Assembly (NCBI GenBank): GCA_002633025.1
Contig: NMRB01000212.1
Location: 333,764 to 397,763, forward strand
Length of the DNA stretch: 64,000 nucleotides
Reading direction: 5' to 3'
Source of the DNA: Notospermus geniculatus
Taxonomy: Eukaryota; Nemertea; Pilidiophora; Heteronemertea; Lineidae
Shown one piece after another: positions 1-13,154 of this stretch. The translations under genes and the position numbers were made by a program. Position 1 is the stretch's first letter. Each line of letters begins with the position of its first letter. Under the pieces are notes generated by a model. It was not told the origin of the DNA. It saw only the letters and a list, made by a program, of their open reading frames with translations, and did not search any database.

Positions 1-19
1 GTCTCGAGTGAGGTTTCAG

Positions 20-1981
20 CCTGTTGAACAAAAACAGACACCAAGAAATGACCAGAGGGACGACTCCCCAATGAAAGTGTTTAAATTGTCATTTGAAGAT
101 TACCACACAACTTGGTCAGGGATGGCTACGTCGGTGCCGAAAGCAAGCATGAAGAATCCATGTAAGCAGTCTACTAAATGGAGAAACGTTTACGTGTACA
201 ATGTACCAACTCACAATTTATATTATTGCAATTGTTTGCTTGATAAGTTTCGAGAAAGGCTTTCGTCACATTATGAATTGCAAGAATGCAAGTATGCAAC
301 TAGGCCTAAATCTCTGGCATTTTATCAATTTCAGTAATAGAAGCCATCCATGATGACCCTATGCTACAGAAGATTCACATGACATTGCCATTGGAAGATC
401 TTCAGCTTCAGATGTCCAAACAGCTCGAAGAGTTTGTATTTAGAATCATTTACATGAAATGTGATGAGTGAGGCTTATATTGGGAAGCTCTTTGGCTCGA
501 GGAACCCAATACTGATCATTTCATCTATTGCTGAATCAGTCTGGAACCTAGCAATAAGTCTTTGAACAGCCACAGAAAAACAGCAACAATTGTCAGCAAG
601 AGTCTTTGAATGAAAGGTTCTTGTGATTGGTTGTACCCGTAGCCTAATTACGATCATTGCTTGTATAGTTAACTTGCCTTGCCATTTAATAGATAGGAAG
701 AGCAATCCGCCCCTAATTGGTACATGTCTAATGAGAAGAAGAGATGTTTTTTCCCATTCCACTGAGGTTCCTTTCTTCTGTTTCAGTCATAATACTCTGA
801 TGTATGGAAAATTCAACATGAAAAATTGTCATTTGAAGATTACCACACAACTTGGTCAGGGATGGCTACGTCGGTGCCGAAAGCAAGCATGAAGAATCCA
901 TGTAAGCAGTCTACTGAATGGAGAAACATTTACGTGTACAATGTACCAACTCACAATTTCTATTATTGCAATCGTTTGCTTGATAAGTTTCGAGAAAGGC
1001 TTTCGTCACATTATGAATTGCAAGAATGCAACTAGGCCTAAATCTCTGGCATTTTATCAATTTCAGTAATAGAAGCCATCCATGATGACCCTATGCTACA
1101 GAAGATTCACATGACATTGCCATTGGAAGATCTTCAGCTTCAGATGTCCAAACAGCTTGAAGAGTTTGTATTTAGAATCATTTGCATGAAATGTGATGAG
1201 TGAGGCTTATATTGGGAAGCTCTTTGGCTCGAGGAACCCAATACTGATCATCTCATGTATTGCTGAATCAGTCTGGAACCTAGCAATAAGTCTTTGAACA
1301 GCCACAAAAAAACAGCAACAATTGTCAGCTGGAGTCTTTGAATGAAAGATTCTTGTGATTGGTTGTACCCGTAGCCTAATTACGATCATTGCTTGTTAAG
1401 TTAACTTGCCTTGCCATTCAATAGATAGGAAGAGCACTACTCCCCTGATTGGTACATGTCTTATGAGAAGAAGAGGTGTTTTTTCCCATTCCACCGAGGT
1501 TCCTTTCTTCTGTTTCAGTCATAATACTCTGATGTATGGAAAATTCAACATGAAGTCAAATCGAAACGATGAAGATGATAAACTGGCAAAAATCAACCAA
1601 ATGAGGAAGATTTATTTGCCGAAAAGAGGACCATCAAGTAGGTGAACTCCGTTTTCTGTAACTGCTGCTTCAAGTTGATATGTGTAACATTGTCTAAATG
1701 GAATGTGAATGAATGGAGCAGTTCCAAAATGACGTAGGTCGAGAGTGCTGCTCTCTTTTATTGTGTACTTTAGGAAGGTCATCTGCTCTGAAATGTTCTA
1801 CTTCTGTTTTTCAGACATCACGGAGTCAAGTGCTAATCCTGCCGTAACAAATGCTCAGAGAGCAGAGGATCAACAGAATGTGCTCAATATCCAACGCGAG
1901 AAAACCGATGACATCCCTTTTGATAAGGAGGTGGATGAACTTGTCGCATGGACTGCAAAACTTAATGAAGATAATTTGTGA
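20..1981 (+). CDS. 3' portion of a spliced gene, identity uncertain (possibly C11orf65/MFI-like)
   Basis: Four exons join in frame: 20-161 (acceptor TTTCAG, donor GTAAGC), 335-467 (CAATTTCAG, donor GTGAGG), 1519-1637 (CTGTTTCAG, donor GTAGGT) and 1815-1981 (TTTTTCAG, stop TGA at 1979). Phases match at each join (1, 2, 1), giving 186 residues plus stop. The 5' end lies outside the window. Recognisable segments are LSFEDYHTTWSGMATSV in the first exon, LPLEDLQLQMSKQLEEF in the second, KLAKINQMRKIYLPKR in the third and KEVDELVAWTAKLNEDNL at the C-terminus. No membrane segment or catalytic motif is visible. From memory, the VDELVAWT, FEDY-W and IATS-like pieces resemble the C-terminal part of vertebrate C11orf65/MFI, but they lie in a different order here, so no symbol is assigned. 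The two middle introns are interrupted by a tandem copy of exons 1-2 (see 83-1554). The exon structure is well supported; the function is unknown. Confidence 0.7.
83..822. repeat. 740-bp tandem duplication, copy 1
   Basis: Bases from about 83 to 822 recur at 823-1554 with only scattered substitutions and small indels. The unit starts inside the first exon (at the codons for LSFEDY) and ends inside the first part of the third exon (after the codons for KFNM), so it carries most of one exon, all of the next and two introns. It could be a real recent tandem duplication or unresolved allelic sequence. Confidence 0.88.
787..901 (+). pseudogene. Chimeric exon at the tandem-duplication junction
   Basis: The acceptor TTTCAG ends at 786 and a GTAAGC donor follows 901. 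The 5' part (787-822) equals the start of the exon at 1519, and the 3' part (823-901) equals the end of the exon at 20-161. The two parts are joined out of frame: after the HNTLMYGKFNMK codons the reading frame leaves the FEDYHTTW frame and stops shortly after 887. A transcript including this exon would be truncated, so it is either skipped or an assembly artefact. Confidence 0.75.
823..1554. repeat. 740-bp tandem duplication, copy 2
   Basis: Second copy of the unit at 83-822. Exon-equivalent sequence includes 1067-1199, which matches exon 335-467 apart from a silent change and one Tyr-to-Cys change. The splice signals are kept. Confidence 0.88.
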
Positions 1982-2480
1982 TTCACAGTCCACTCAGCAG
2001 TTGGCATGTCGGGTCGTTAACTCGCAAATGTTCCATAGGAGATGCATATCGATTTCACTCCTAAATTCGAAGCACATTGAGTGAAAGGATACGTGTATGA
2101 TAGTTGCAATCTACTTGATGTCTCACTCGCAATAAGCACCTTACCTGTGGAAGATGCGAGTTGCTGTGCCTGTAGCTGTAGCATTCCAATGGGAATCCAT
2201 ACACACAGCCCACCAACATGTGGTCCTTGCAAGTTTGAAACACGGGGTTTGAACACTTTGGCCGTGATTGTTTGAGCTATTCAATTTTGGAAGTTTGTGG
2301 ATAAGCACATTTGTGGGGGTGCTTTGTGAATGGCACAACCATGACACTATGTCCCAATATTTTGTTCGAGTTGCACGTGATCAGCGGGCGTTAAGTTGTG
2401 AACTTCTCTTCTTGAGTATCTGTGATTAGAAACGCTGTGTGGAACTGATGAATCAGACCAGCATATCAAATTAACATTCG

Positions 2481-2486
2481 TTTATT
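2481..2486 (-). terminator. Candidate poly(A) signal of FDX2
   Basis: TTTATT on the plus strand reads AATAAA on the minus strand, 278 bp beyond the FDX2 stop codon. It gives a plausible short 3' UTR (about 2481-2763) that overlaps the tail of the convergent gene. Confidence 0.45.
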
Positions 2487-2552
2487 TTGTATATAAAGCT
2501 ATTTACAGCCAGATCTGTACATATCACTGTTTTCTACCCAAACTTTTGTTAA

Positions 2553-2558
2553 AATAAA
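2553..2558 (+). terminator. Candidate poly(A) signal of the left-edge gene
   Basis: AATAAA lies 572 bp after the stop codon at 1979-1981 and is the first canonical signal noted downstream on this strand. Using it would make the 3' UTR overlap the 3' UTR of the convergent ferredoxin gene. Confidence 0.4.
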
Positions 2559-2763
2559 CGAAAGCTGACAAGATGACTTGCTCCATTACCCCACTTTGAA
2601 GGGGCCTCCTTCTCTGTTCAGCTTGTCAGGGTCAATGCCAACATTTGGCAAGTTATGCACTGCTTTGAACAATACAATAACTGTCCACTGTATCATGAAA
2701 AGAGTTCAGTTATTGATTATTCAACACTAGGAACACATGACTAGTGATCTTTGCATGCCAGTG

Positions 2764-4498
<1,735 letters not shown>

Positions 4499-4831
4499 GC
4501 CCCCTGTGAGAATGTTGTTACGTCGTTTGAACATAAACAAGTCACTCTTCATCAGCCGTATATTTTTTTGTTTTTACTCAATGCTTGAAGTTGATGTATC
4601 AGGATCCATATCCACCTTCGCCATATTGTCCAACCTCCAGTCTCTTATCGGGTTTATTGGGTATTATGTGAATAAAGACTAGCAAACGATTTTACTTCAG
4701 ATCTGTACAGCGTTGCCCAGTGTATTGTATTGCAAAATTCAAATAAAAGCATTTGCTTTGTCTTTATGACCAATTGTAGGCCTACTGTAGTAGTGTATCA
4801 GATTTTTTTCGGACGAGGCCCCTCTCAGTCT

Positions 4832-5019
4832 ACTTATGTTCCTCCCCGATGCCCCGATGGGGTCTAGCTTTTACTTGCCATTTGCAAAAGCACCAGGTCT
4901 TACTATCCCATGCAATGGAATGAAGAGCCAAGGGTGATTTATCCCATATGGCCCGGGATTCGAACCCACGACCTGCCGCTTGGTATTAAACGTGATAACG
5001 ATTTGGCCATCAAGGCTAC
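4832..5019 (-). mobile_element. tRNA-derived SINE, copy in unit 1
   Basis: On the minus strand the head (5019 to about 4950) is tRNA-like: GTAGCCTTGATGGCCAAATC at the A-box position and a B-box GGGTTCGAATCCC at 4966-4954, about 70 nt in all. A non-tRNA body follows toward 4832. No clear intact tRNA cloverleaf is seen, so it is called a SINE and not a functional tRNA. It lies upstream of FDX2 copy 1. Confidence 0.6.
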
Positions 5020-5097
5020 TCAATTAGGCCTAGTTCAGTTAGTTATTACGAGAGGGCAGTTTCAATCAGGAAGCGTTGGATTTAGTGCCAGGTGCAC

Positions 5098-5229
5098 ATT
5101 GACGGCAAATCTCAATGCGGCAGCAGGGGTATTTTTAAAGTCGACTGACCCAACGCTACTGGAATCGATCATTCAGCCGGGTCAGTCGACTTTAAAAACA
5201 CCCCTACCGCATTGAGATTTACCGTCAAT
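5098..5229. mobile_element. Inverted-repeat element, unit 1
   Basis: The left arm beginning ATTGACGGCAAATCTCAATG pairs with the right arm ending CATTGAGATTTACCGTCAAT, with the GTCGACTGACCC and GGGTCAGTCGAC segments pairing inside. Non-coding hairpin, MITE-like. Confidence 0.7.
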
Positions 5230-5432
5230 AACCTTACCGCGCCGTAGGCCTCGTGTGTGACGGTTTGAACATCGTTGTCGCCCAAGATTTTACCATGGTG
5301 TGCTTTTGAGCGTCAACCCATGGCCAAATTTTATGATGACTATCAAAAGCAAACATTCACTCCCTCCCCGCGACTGTTTCCAAGGTGTCACTGTTTCCAA
5401 GGTTGATCACATACCGGTTACCCCGTATGACT

Positions 5433-5578
5433 GTGCCCGCCTTATTTTTCGGCGGCGGACACTCAAAACGGAGAGATGAATCAGTGCCCCCCCCCCCGGC
5501 CCCATCCCGTCGTTTATTCCGCCGCCAATCTTTTGTTAGGAGACAATAGCAAACGGGCGCTATGAGAAATATTACACC
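5433..5578. repeat. Dispersed 140-bp repeat, copy at FDX2 flank (unit 1)
   Basis: Begins GTGCCCGCCTTATTTTTC, contains GGACACTCAAAACGGAGAG, a C-homopolymer and TTTTGTTAGG, and ends AAATATTACACC. Diverged copies with the same order of blocks occur at 9733-9878, 34055-34197 and 34719-34859. Confidence 0.65.
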
Positions 5579-5609
5579 GGGCCGACATGAAAGTTATGAT
5601 CATGTATCT

Positions 5610-5724
5610 CGAGCACCATCCTCCCATAGCAGGGCTTTGGTCTCGTTCCTCTTCATACACTCGCACACAAGTGAATGGATGAAGAGGAGCGAAGTAAAAA
5701 CCCCTGCTGTGGGAGGATGCTCGA
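5610..5724. mobile_element. Inverted-repeat element with CTCGAGCACC ends, unit 1
   Basis: The left arm CGAGCACCATCCTCCCATAG and the right arm CTGTGGGAGGATGCTCGAGC pair, and the inner CTCTTCAT and ATGAAGAG segments also pair. The ORFs crossing it on both strands are palindrome artefacts. A related half-element stands at 12071-12105. Confidence 0.65.
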
Positions 5725-6362
5725 GCACCAGTATCTCGAGTTCGATGGTGATGTAGCTATAAACTTGAATGCGACCTGTGCCCGCAGTTTCTGGGTTGTG
5801 TAAACTCAACTTGTTGAAGATGGCTTTCACCCGGCCCCATCCCCTTATTCAGGATCGTTATAATTTTAACTGCTGAAGTAGCTTGAACAGTCGTGCATGA
5901 TCAGCAATTCGTGGCTTTGGTGATCGGTGAGTATAAACGTTTGATGACGATCCTCTGTCTAGTCCCCAATATCTTTCGGTCACTCACTGTTATCAGCAGT
6001 TTCCAGTCCCCTGCAGTTCGTTGTTCTACAACTTTATACAAGCATTGGATGCATCCTATCCGTATTTGACCCAAGGATACCTATAAAGAAAGGGAAATGA
6101 CCTCATTTTATACGGTCCTTCCCTCAGGTAGGTTCCTCATGGCATGGGCTGGGCCTCTACATTGTATGCAGGATGTTGGGATGGTAAAAATCCACAAATT
6201 TCTCATCATTACATGCATAGGCCTAAAGTTTTAGGGGTTATTCAAGTGTAGTGTGTCAAATAGGCAAGTTCCAGTATTTAGGGGTTCCTCATCATACTGT
6301 CCACGGAAATCCCCTTCCAGAGTCATCATCCACTTGATATTATCCTCCCATAATTGCACTTT

Positions 6363-6596
6363 GCAGTGTTCTCCGCATCGCTTTTTGTAAGGGTGGAGCC
6401 CACCCTACCTTGGCATGTTACCACCCTACCTTAGAAGTAGCCACCCTACCTTGCAGTCCAATTTTGTAATGGTTTTCTATTACTCCCCCTACCTTAAATT
6501 GGTGACCACCCTATGTTAATTTGCAAAGTAATGGAAAACCCACCTGTAATTTCAAGGGTACCACCGTACCTTAAGAAATCCTGCGGAGAAGACTGC
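6363..6596. mobile_element. Terminal-inverted-repeat element with internal CCACCCTACCTT repeats, unit 1
   Basis: GCAGTGTTCTCCGCA at 6363-6377 and TGCGGAGAAGACTGC at 6582-6596 match as inverted repeats at 14 of 15 positions. Between them, variants of CCACCCTACCTT recur several times. No coding potential. Confidence 0.65.
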
Positions 6597-7072
6597 CCCA
6601 TAGCAGGGCTTTGGTCTTGCTCATCTTCATACACTTGCACACAAAGCCTTGCTGAAATTGGACCTCCCAGCCAAGCATGAGGCGGTCAGAAAACCATTGC
6701 CCAATCAGAATGTAGCATTTTTAGAGTATGAATCCTAAATAATTATGAATTGTATAAACAATCAAAAATAATAAGAATCTTTCTTATATATACGAAGAAT
6801 CATGTGATAAAATTTAGCCAGTTTTGAAAAGACCTCAGTGATTTGTGAAATACAAAATTTTAAGATAAAATGGGGTAAAACCAAGAATTTTTAATTCTCC
6901 AAATTATATTACTATGATCATGACTACAGGGTATGAACTGGAGTGGGAAAATATTGTAGATGGATGAGGGACAAAAAGTGGGAACTTATATTCTAATTCT
7001 CCCATCAATATATTCTATGTTTCAAGTTTACATAACTGAGGTACAGTACTTGCTACTTGCTTAATTACTTAC

Positions 7073-8449
<1,377 letters not shown>

Positions 8450-8760
8450 GCCCCTGTGAGAATGTTGTTACGTCGTTTGAACATAAACAAGTCACTCTTC
8501 ACCAGCCGTATATTTTTTTGTTTTTACTCAATGCTTGAAAGTTTATGTTTCAGGATCCATATCCACCTTCGCCATATTGTCCAACCTCCAGTCTCTTATC
8601 GGGTTTATTGGGTAATGTGAATAAAGACTAGCAAACGATTTTACTTCAGATCTGTACAGCATTGCCTAGTGTATTGTATTGCAAAATTCAACCAAAAGCA
8701 TTTGCTTTGTCTTTATGACCAATTGTAGGCCTACTGTATCAGATTTTTTCGGAAGAGGCC

Positions 8761-8895
8761 CCCTCAGGCACAGGGACTTGAGGCATGCATGGCAGGGTGG
8801 TGGGTGTTTCCGAGGTCCAAAAGCACCCACGGACAGTGTCCTGACCCCCGGGGTAAAATACCCCAGAAATTGCCTCAAGTCCCTGTGCCTGAGGG
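8761..8895. mobile_element. 135-bp element with 25-bp terminal inverted repeats, unit 2 only
   Basis: CCCTCAGGCACAGGGACTTG begins the left arm (8761-8785), and the right arm (8871-8895) is its exact complement. The first unit has an uninterrupted sequence at the matching site near 4815, so the element is a presence/absence difference between the copies. Confidence 0.78.
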
Positions 8896-8896
8896 G

Positions 8897-9087
8897 GCAG
8901 TCTACTTATGTCCCCCTCCCCCCCGATGGGGTCTTTTACTTGCCCTTTGCAAAAGCACCACGTCTTACTGTCCCATGCAACGGACTGAAGAGCCAGGGGT
9001 GAATTATCCCATATGGCCCGGGATTCGAACCCACGACTGCCACTTGGTAAGCGGACGTGATAACGACTTGGCCATATAAAAGGCTAC
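8897..9087 (-). mobile_element. tRNA-derived SINE, copy in unit 2
   Basis: Counterpart of the element at 4832-5019, with the same B-box GGGTTCGAATCCC near 9032-9020 and an A-box-like head ending at 9087. It is directly preceded on the plus strand by the inverted-repeat element at 8761-8895. Confidence 0.6.
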
Positions 9088-9147
9088 TCAGTTAGTTCAG
9101 TTAGTTATTACGAGAGGGCAGTTTCAATCGAGAAGCGTTGGGTTCAG

Positions 9148-9284
9148 TACAGAATACAAAATACAGAACGTTTTATTGTTCCGTAAAATCTAATTATTTT
9201 ATAGGTAGGAGATACAATAAACTTATGTGCAGATAGGATCATTGAAGAAAAAGAAGGAGATGAAGGGTGACCGGCCGGATAAGC
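9148..9284. mobile_element. Insertion of about 137 bp, unit 2 only; possible retroelement 3' tail
   Basis: Absent from unit 1, where about 20 other bases stand (5086-5105). On the minus strand it reads through an AATAAA-like segment into a repetitive TGTATTTTGTATTCTGT tail, reminiscent of the 3' end of a non-LTR retroelement. The family is not identified. Confidence 0.4.
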
Positions 9285-9291
9285 CAGGCGG

Positions 9292-9402
9292 TAAATCTCA
9301 ATGCGGTAGGGGTGTTTTTAAAGTCGACTGACCCAACGCTACTGGAATCGTCATTCAGCCGGGTCAGTCGACTTTGAAAACACCCCTACCGCATTGAGAT
9401 TT
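9292..9402. mobile_element. Inverted-repeat element, unit 2
   Basis: Same hairpin as 5098-5229. Its right flank (ACCGTCAAT) is displaced to 9539 by a second element inserted at 9403-9538. Confidence 0.7.
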
Positions 9403-9538
9403 AAGGGCTGGTTCATACTCCGTCCGGATTTTACGCCGACTATGATCAATTTCAATGTGTGTGCACATTCACGCCTTGGAAACCTGCGATCAGTTTCATG
9501 CGCTTGACGGTCCGCAAGCGAGTATGAATCAGCCCTTA
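9403..9538. mobile_element. MITE with TA target-site duplication, unit 2 only
   Basis: The terminal inverted repeats are AAGGGCTGGTTCATACT and AGTATGAATCAGCCCTT (one mismatch). It is flanked by TA on both sides, and the empty site GATTTACCGTC with a single TA is preserved in unit 1 at 5216-5226. This fits a Tc1/mariner-derived, Stowaway-like element. Confidence 0.75.
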
Positions 9539-9732
9539 CCGTCAATGTGCGCCTGGCCTTACCGCGCCGTAGGCGTCAGGCCTCGTATGTGACGGCTTGA
9601 ACATCGTTGTCGCCCAAATATTTTACCATGGTAACCCATGGCCAAATTTTGTGATGGCTATCAAAAGCAAACATTCACTCCCTTCCCGCGACTGTTTCCA
9701 AGGTTTATCACATACCGGTACCCCGTATGACT

Positions 9733-9878
9733 GTGCCCGCCTTATTTTTCGGCGGCGGACACTCAAAACGGAGAGATGAATCAGTGCCCCCCCCCCCGGC
9801 CCATCCCGTCGTTTATTCCGCCGCCAATCTTTTGTTAGGAGGCAATAGCAAACGGGCGCTATGAGAAATATTACACCG
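9733..9878. repeat. Dispersed 140-bp repeat, unit 2
   Basis: Counterpart of 5433-5578 in the second duplicated unit, with the same start, C-run and AAATATTACACC end. Confidence 0.65.
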
Positions 9879-9908
9879 GCCGACATAAAAGTGAAAGTGT
9901 GGGTATCT

Positions 9909-10027
9909 CGAGCACCATCCTCCCATAGCAGGGCTTTGGTCTCGTTCCTCTTCATACACTCGCACACAAGTGAATGGATGAAGAGGCCGCGAAGTAAAAA
10001 CCCCTGAGTGCTGTGGGAGGATGCTCG
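9909..10027. mobile_element. Inverted-repeat element with CTCGAGCACC ends, unit 2
   Basis: Counterpart of 5610-5724, with the same arms. Confidence 0.65.
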
Positions 10028-10697
10028 AGCACCAGTATCTCGATAGGCCTAACTATGATTAACTCGAATGCGACTGTGGTGGCCGCAGTTTCTGGGTTGT
10101 GTAAACTGAGTTTGCTGTGTCACAGACTTGTTGAAGATGGCTTTCACCCGGCCCCATCCCCTAATTCAGCTGAAGTAGCTTGAACAGTGCATGATCAGCA
10201 ATTCGTGGCTTTGGTGATCGGTGAGTAACCTTTGGTGACGATATATCTCTGTCTAGTCCCCAGTATCTTTCGGTCACTCACTGCACTGTTATCAGCAGTT
10301 TCCAGTCCCCTGCAGTTCGTTGTTCTACAACTTCATACAAGCATTGGATGATCCGTATCTGACCCAAGGATACTTATAAGAAAGGGAAATGACCTCATTT
10401 TATACGGTCCTTCCCTCAGGTAGGTTCCTCATGGCATGGGCTGGGCCTCTACATTGTATGCTACATTGTATGAGGTTATCCTCTATCTAAGAAGGAGGAT
10501 GTTGGGATGGCTAAAAATCCACAAGTTTCTCATCATTACATGTATAGGCCTAAAGTTTTAGGGGTTATTCAAATGTAGTGTGTCAAATATGAAATAGGCA
10601 AGTTCCAGTATTTTAGGAGTTCCTCATCATACTGTCAATGGAAATCCCCTTCCAGAGTCATCATCCACTTGATATTATCCTCCCATAATTGCACTTT

Positions 10698-10929
10698 GCA
10701 GTGTTCTCCGCATCGCTTTTTGTAAGGGTGGCCCACCCTACCTTGGCATGTTACCACCCTACCTTAGAAGTAGCCACCCTACCTTGCAGTCCAATTTTGT
10801 AATGGTTTTCTATTACTCCCCCTACCTTAAATTGGTGACCACCCTATGTTAATTTGCAAAGTAATGGAAAACCCACCTGTAATTTCAAGGGTACCACCGT
10901 ACCTTAAGAAATCCTGCGGAGAAGACTGC
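10698..10929. mobile_element. Terminal-inverted-repeat element with internal CCACCCTACCTT repeats, unit 2
   Basis: Counterpart of 6363-6596, with the same termini and internal repeats. Confidence 0.65.
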
Positions 10930-11350
10930 CCCATAGCAGGGCTTTGGTCTTGCTCATCTTCATACACTTGCACACAAAGCCTTGCTGAAATTGGACCTCC
11001 CAGCCAAGCATGAGGCGGTCAGAAAACCATTGCCCAATCAGAATGTAGCATTTTTAGAGTATGAATCCTAAATAATTATGAATTGTATAAACAATCAAAA
11101 ATAATAAGAATCTTTCTTATATATACGAAGAATCATGTGATAAAATTTAGCCAGTTTTGAAAAGACCTCAGTGATTTGTGAAATACAAAATTTTAAGATA
11201 AAATGGGGTAAAACCAAGAATTTTTAATTCTCCAAATTATATTACTATGATCATGACTACAGGGTATGAACTGGAGTGGGAATAAATGTGCCAGATTCAC
11301 TGGATATTTGTATTTCAGCAGTGGCTTGTGTGAGTGTGCGAGGAGTAGTG

Positions 11351-12070
11351 ATAGTGCGGTGTGGTATGTTCTCCCGTAGGATTTTTTTGCTAAAGTTGAT
11401 TTTTTTACTGTTTTGGCTTCAGTGAGGTTATAACTGCCCAAAAATGACGGGGTGCAAATTTTCTGACCCTTCCCTCACTTTCTGGGGGACACCAATGGAT
11501 ACAACGACTGAGGTTTGTACAGGAGAATGGGACCCGATGTACAGCTAACTTTTGAACGGTTGGATTTACACCCCATAAATGTATTACCAACAGATAAAAA
11601 CATGGTGCCTCTGAATCAGATAGGTATATTCTTAATTGTTTTTAGTCGTTATGTAATGAGAGATGACGTTTTTCATATAAATTAACACAAAATGAGTCGA
11701 AATGCATAAAACACCATTTCCTAATTACGTAAACCGCTTAAAACCGCCAAGAATAGGCTTATTTGATTCCGAGGCACCATATTTCTATCTCTTGGTAATA
11801 CATTTATGGGGTGTAAATCCAACCATTCGAAAGTTAGCTGTACATTGTCTCCCATTCTCCTGTACAAAGCTCAGTTGTTGCGTCCATTGATGTCCAATGG
11901 TAAAGTCAGTTCGCAAAATTGGGGGACGCCCCGCAAAGAGGTTAGTGGTCAGAAAATTTGCACCCCATCAATTTCTGATAGTTTGGACCCTAAAGTAGAA
12001 CTGCAAAAAAATCAACTTTAGCACAAAAATCCTACGGGAGCTGCTTTGTTGACAGACCACACCGCACTAT
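11351..12070. mobile_element. 720-bp foldback (long inverted repeat) element
   Basis: The outer ends ATAGTGCGGTGTGGT (11351) and ACCACACCGCACTAT (12070) are exact complements. Imperfect arms of roughly 300 bp continue inward, including CTCCCGTAGGATTTTT against AAAAATCCTACGGGAG and CATTTATGGGGTGTAAATCC against its complement. The centre is near 11700. The short ORFs inside are arm-derived and not genes. It lies between FDX2 and OTOF. Confidence 0.8.
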
Positions 12071-12105
12071 GAGGTAAAAGCCTCTGCTGTGGGAGGGGGC
12101 TTGAT

Positions 12106-13154
12106 ATGAGCATATGGTAAAGTGATTTCCCATGTTGTCCAGCCGGTTTATCCTTCATCGTCCATCCACCGAGGCTTAATTTCACCGTCTGACATTCGAA
12201 ATGCGCGGTAATATCATTACAATAGTGTTGATGATGAAATATGCATGATACGTATGATGGCATGAGGGAATCAGCTGCCCCTGAGTGGCGAATCTTCATC
12301 GACTACATTCCAAGAATGAACTTATCGATGAAGGCAGTCAGTGTATCATCTATAGATGCATGGGGTGAGGCTGTCTTTTCGTCAACCAGAACTGAGTCCC
12401 GTGGTCTCCTACTATGGCTTCACACTACACATACTGGAGGCGAGGTTCAGAGTACAGATATCGACAGTGAACCTCGATCCCAAGGGCCTATTTGGGACAT
12501 TGAGACCACCCCGTACTTCATACATAATGTAATGTAAAGTTTAGAAATCAGGTTCAATAATTATCAAATTATCCGTCAAGTATTGACATGGTTGGTGCTG
12601 ATAGCAACAAGCTGGTAACCATGTGCATAAACAAGTTTCAATCAATGGTAAGTCCAGCAATAGATTTAAACATCACACTGAGATAATAGGTTAATTGTGG
12701 ATGTGCTGGTAATTTATTTTTCATGTGGGTCTGTGATACCCAAGTACCAGCATTGCGCGTCTCTCGGATTCATTATACCATTTCGTTACTGGTGTTCAGC
12801 GTCCACATACCATCGGTGCAGTATAGGAAGTTTGAGATAGAGGCTCTGACGAAATTTCGGGGAGACACAGGGTGTTGCCTTGGAAACCAAGTCTATTGAT
12901 CTGGCGTTGCTGTTATATTATGAATGGTACTAAAAATGAAAATTGTCCTTCAGGGATTGGGTATGCGATAAATGACGTCGGCAGAATCAATAGGAGAGGA
13001 ACAGACGGGGAATAAATGAGTGTGTGCGACTTGTGGAAGAGCTCGCTAATTTTCATACCGAAAACGACCATCATTTCGTCATGAGTGTCCACGGCTAAAG
13101 TCAATTCAAAAGGAGGGGAATTTATACGGACTGTGTTTTCTTACTGTCACAGCA
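12106..13154. other. OTOF 5' flank, no gene recognised
   Basis: Unique sequence between the foldback element and the first OTOF coding exon. ORFs at 12241-12537 (+) and 12913-13104 (-) show no recognisable domain. The CTGTGTTTTCTTACTGTCACAG stretch ending at 13152, just before the ATG, looks like a splice acceptor, so an untranslated first exon may lie upstream. No convincing TATA box was found. Confidence 0.4.

Noticed and set aside
4499-4552. Upstream in-frame ATG for FDX2 (18 extra residues)
   Set aside because: The frame is broken by a one-base difference in the second copy and the added residues do not improve the presequence; MLNMNFF at 4498 is preferred.
4950-5019. Functional tRNA gene on the minus strand
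   Set aside because: A-box and B-box are recognisable, but acceptor and anticodon stems do not pair well and a SINE-like body follows; treated as SINE.
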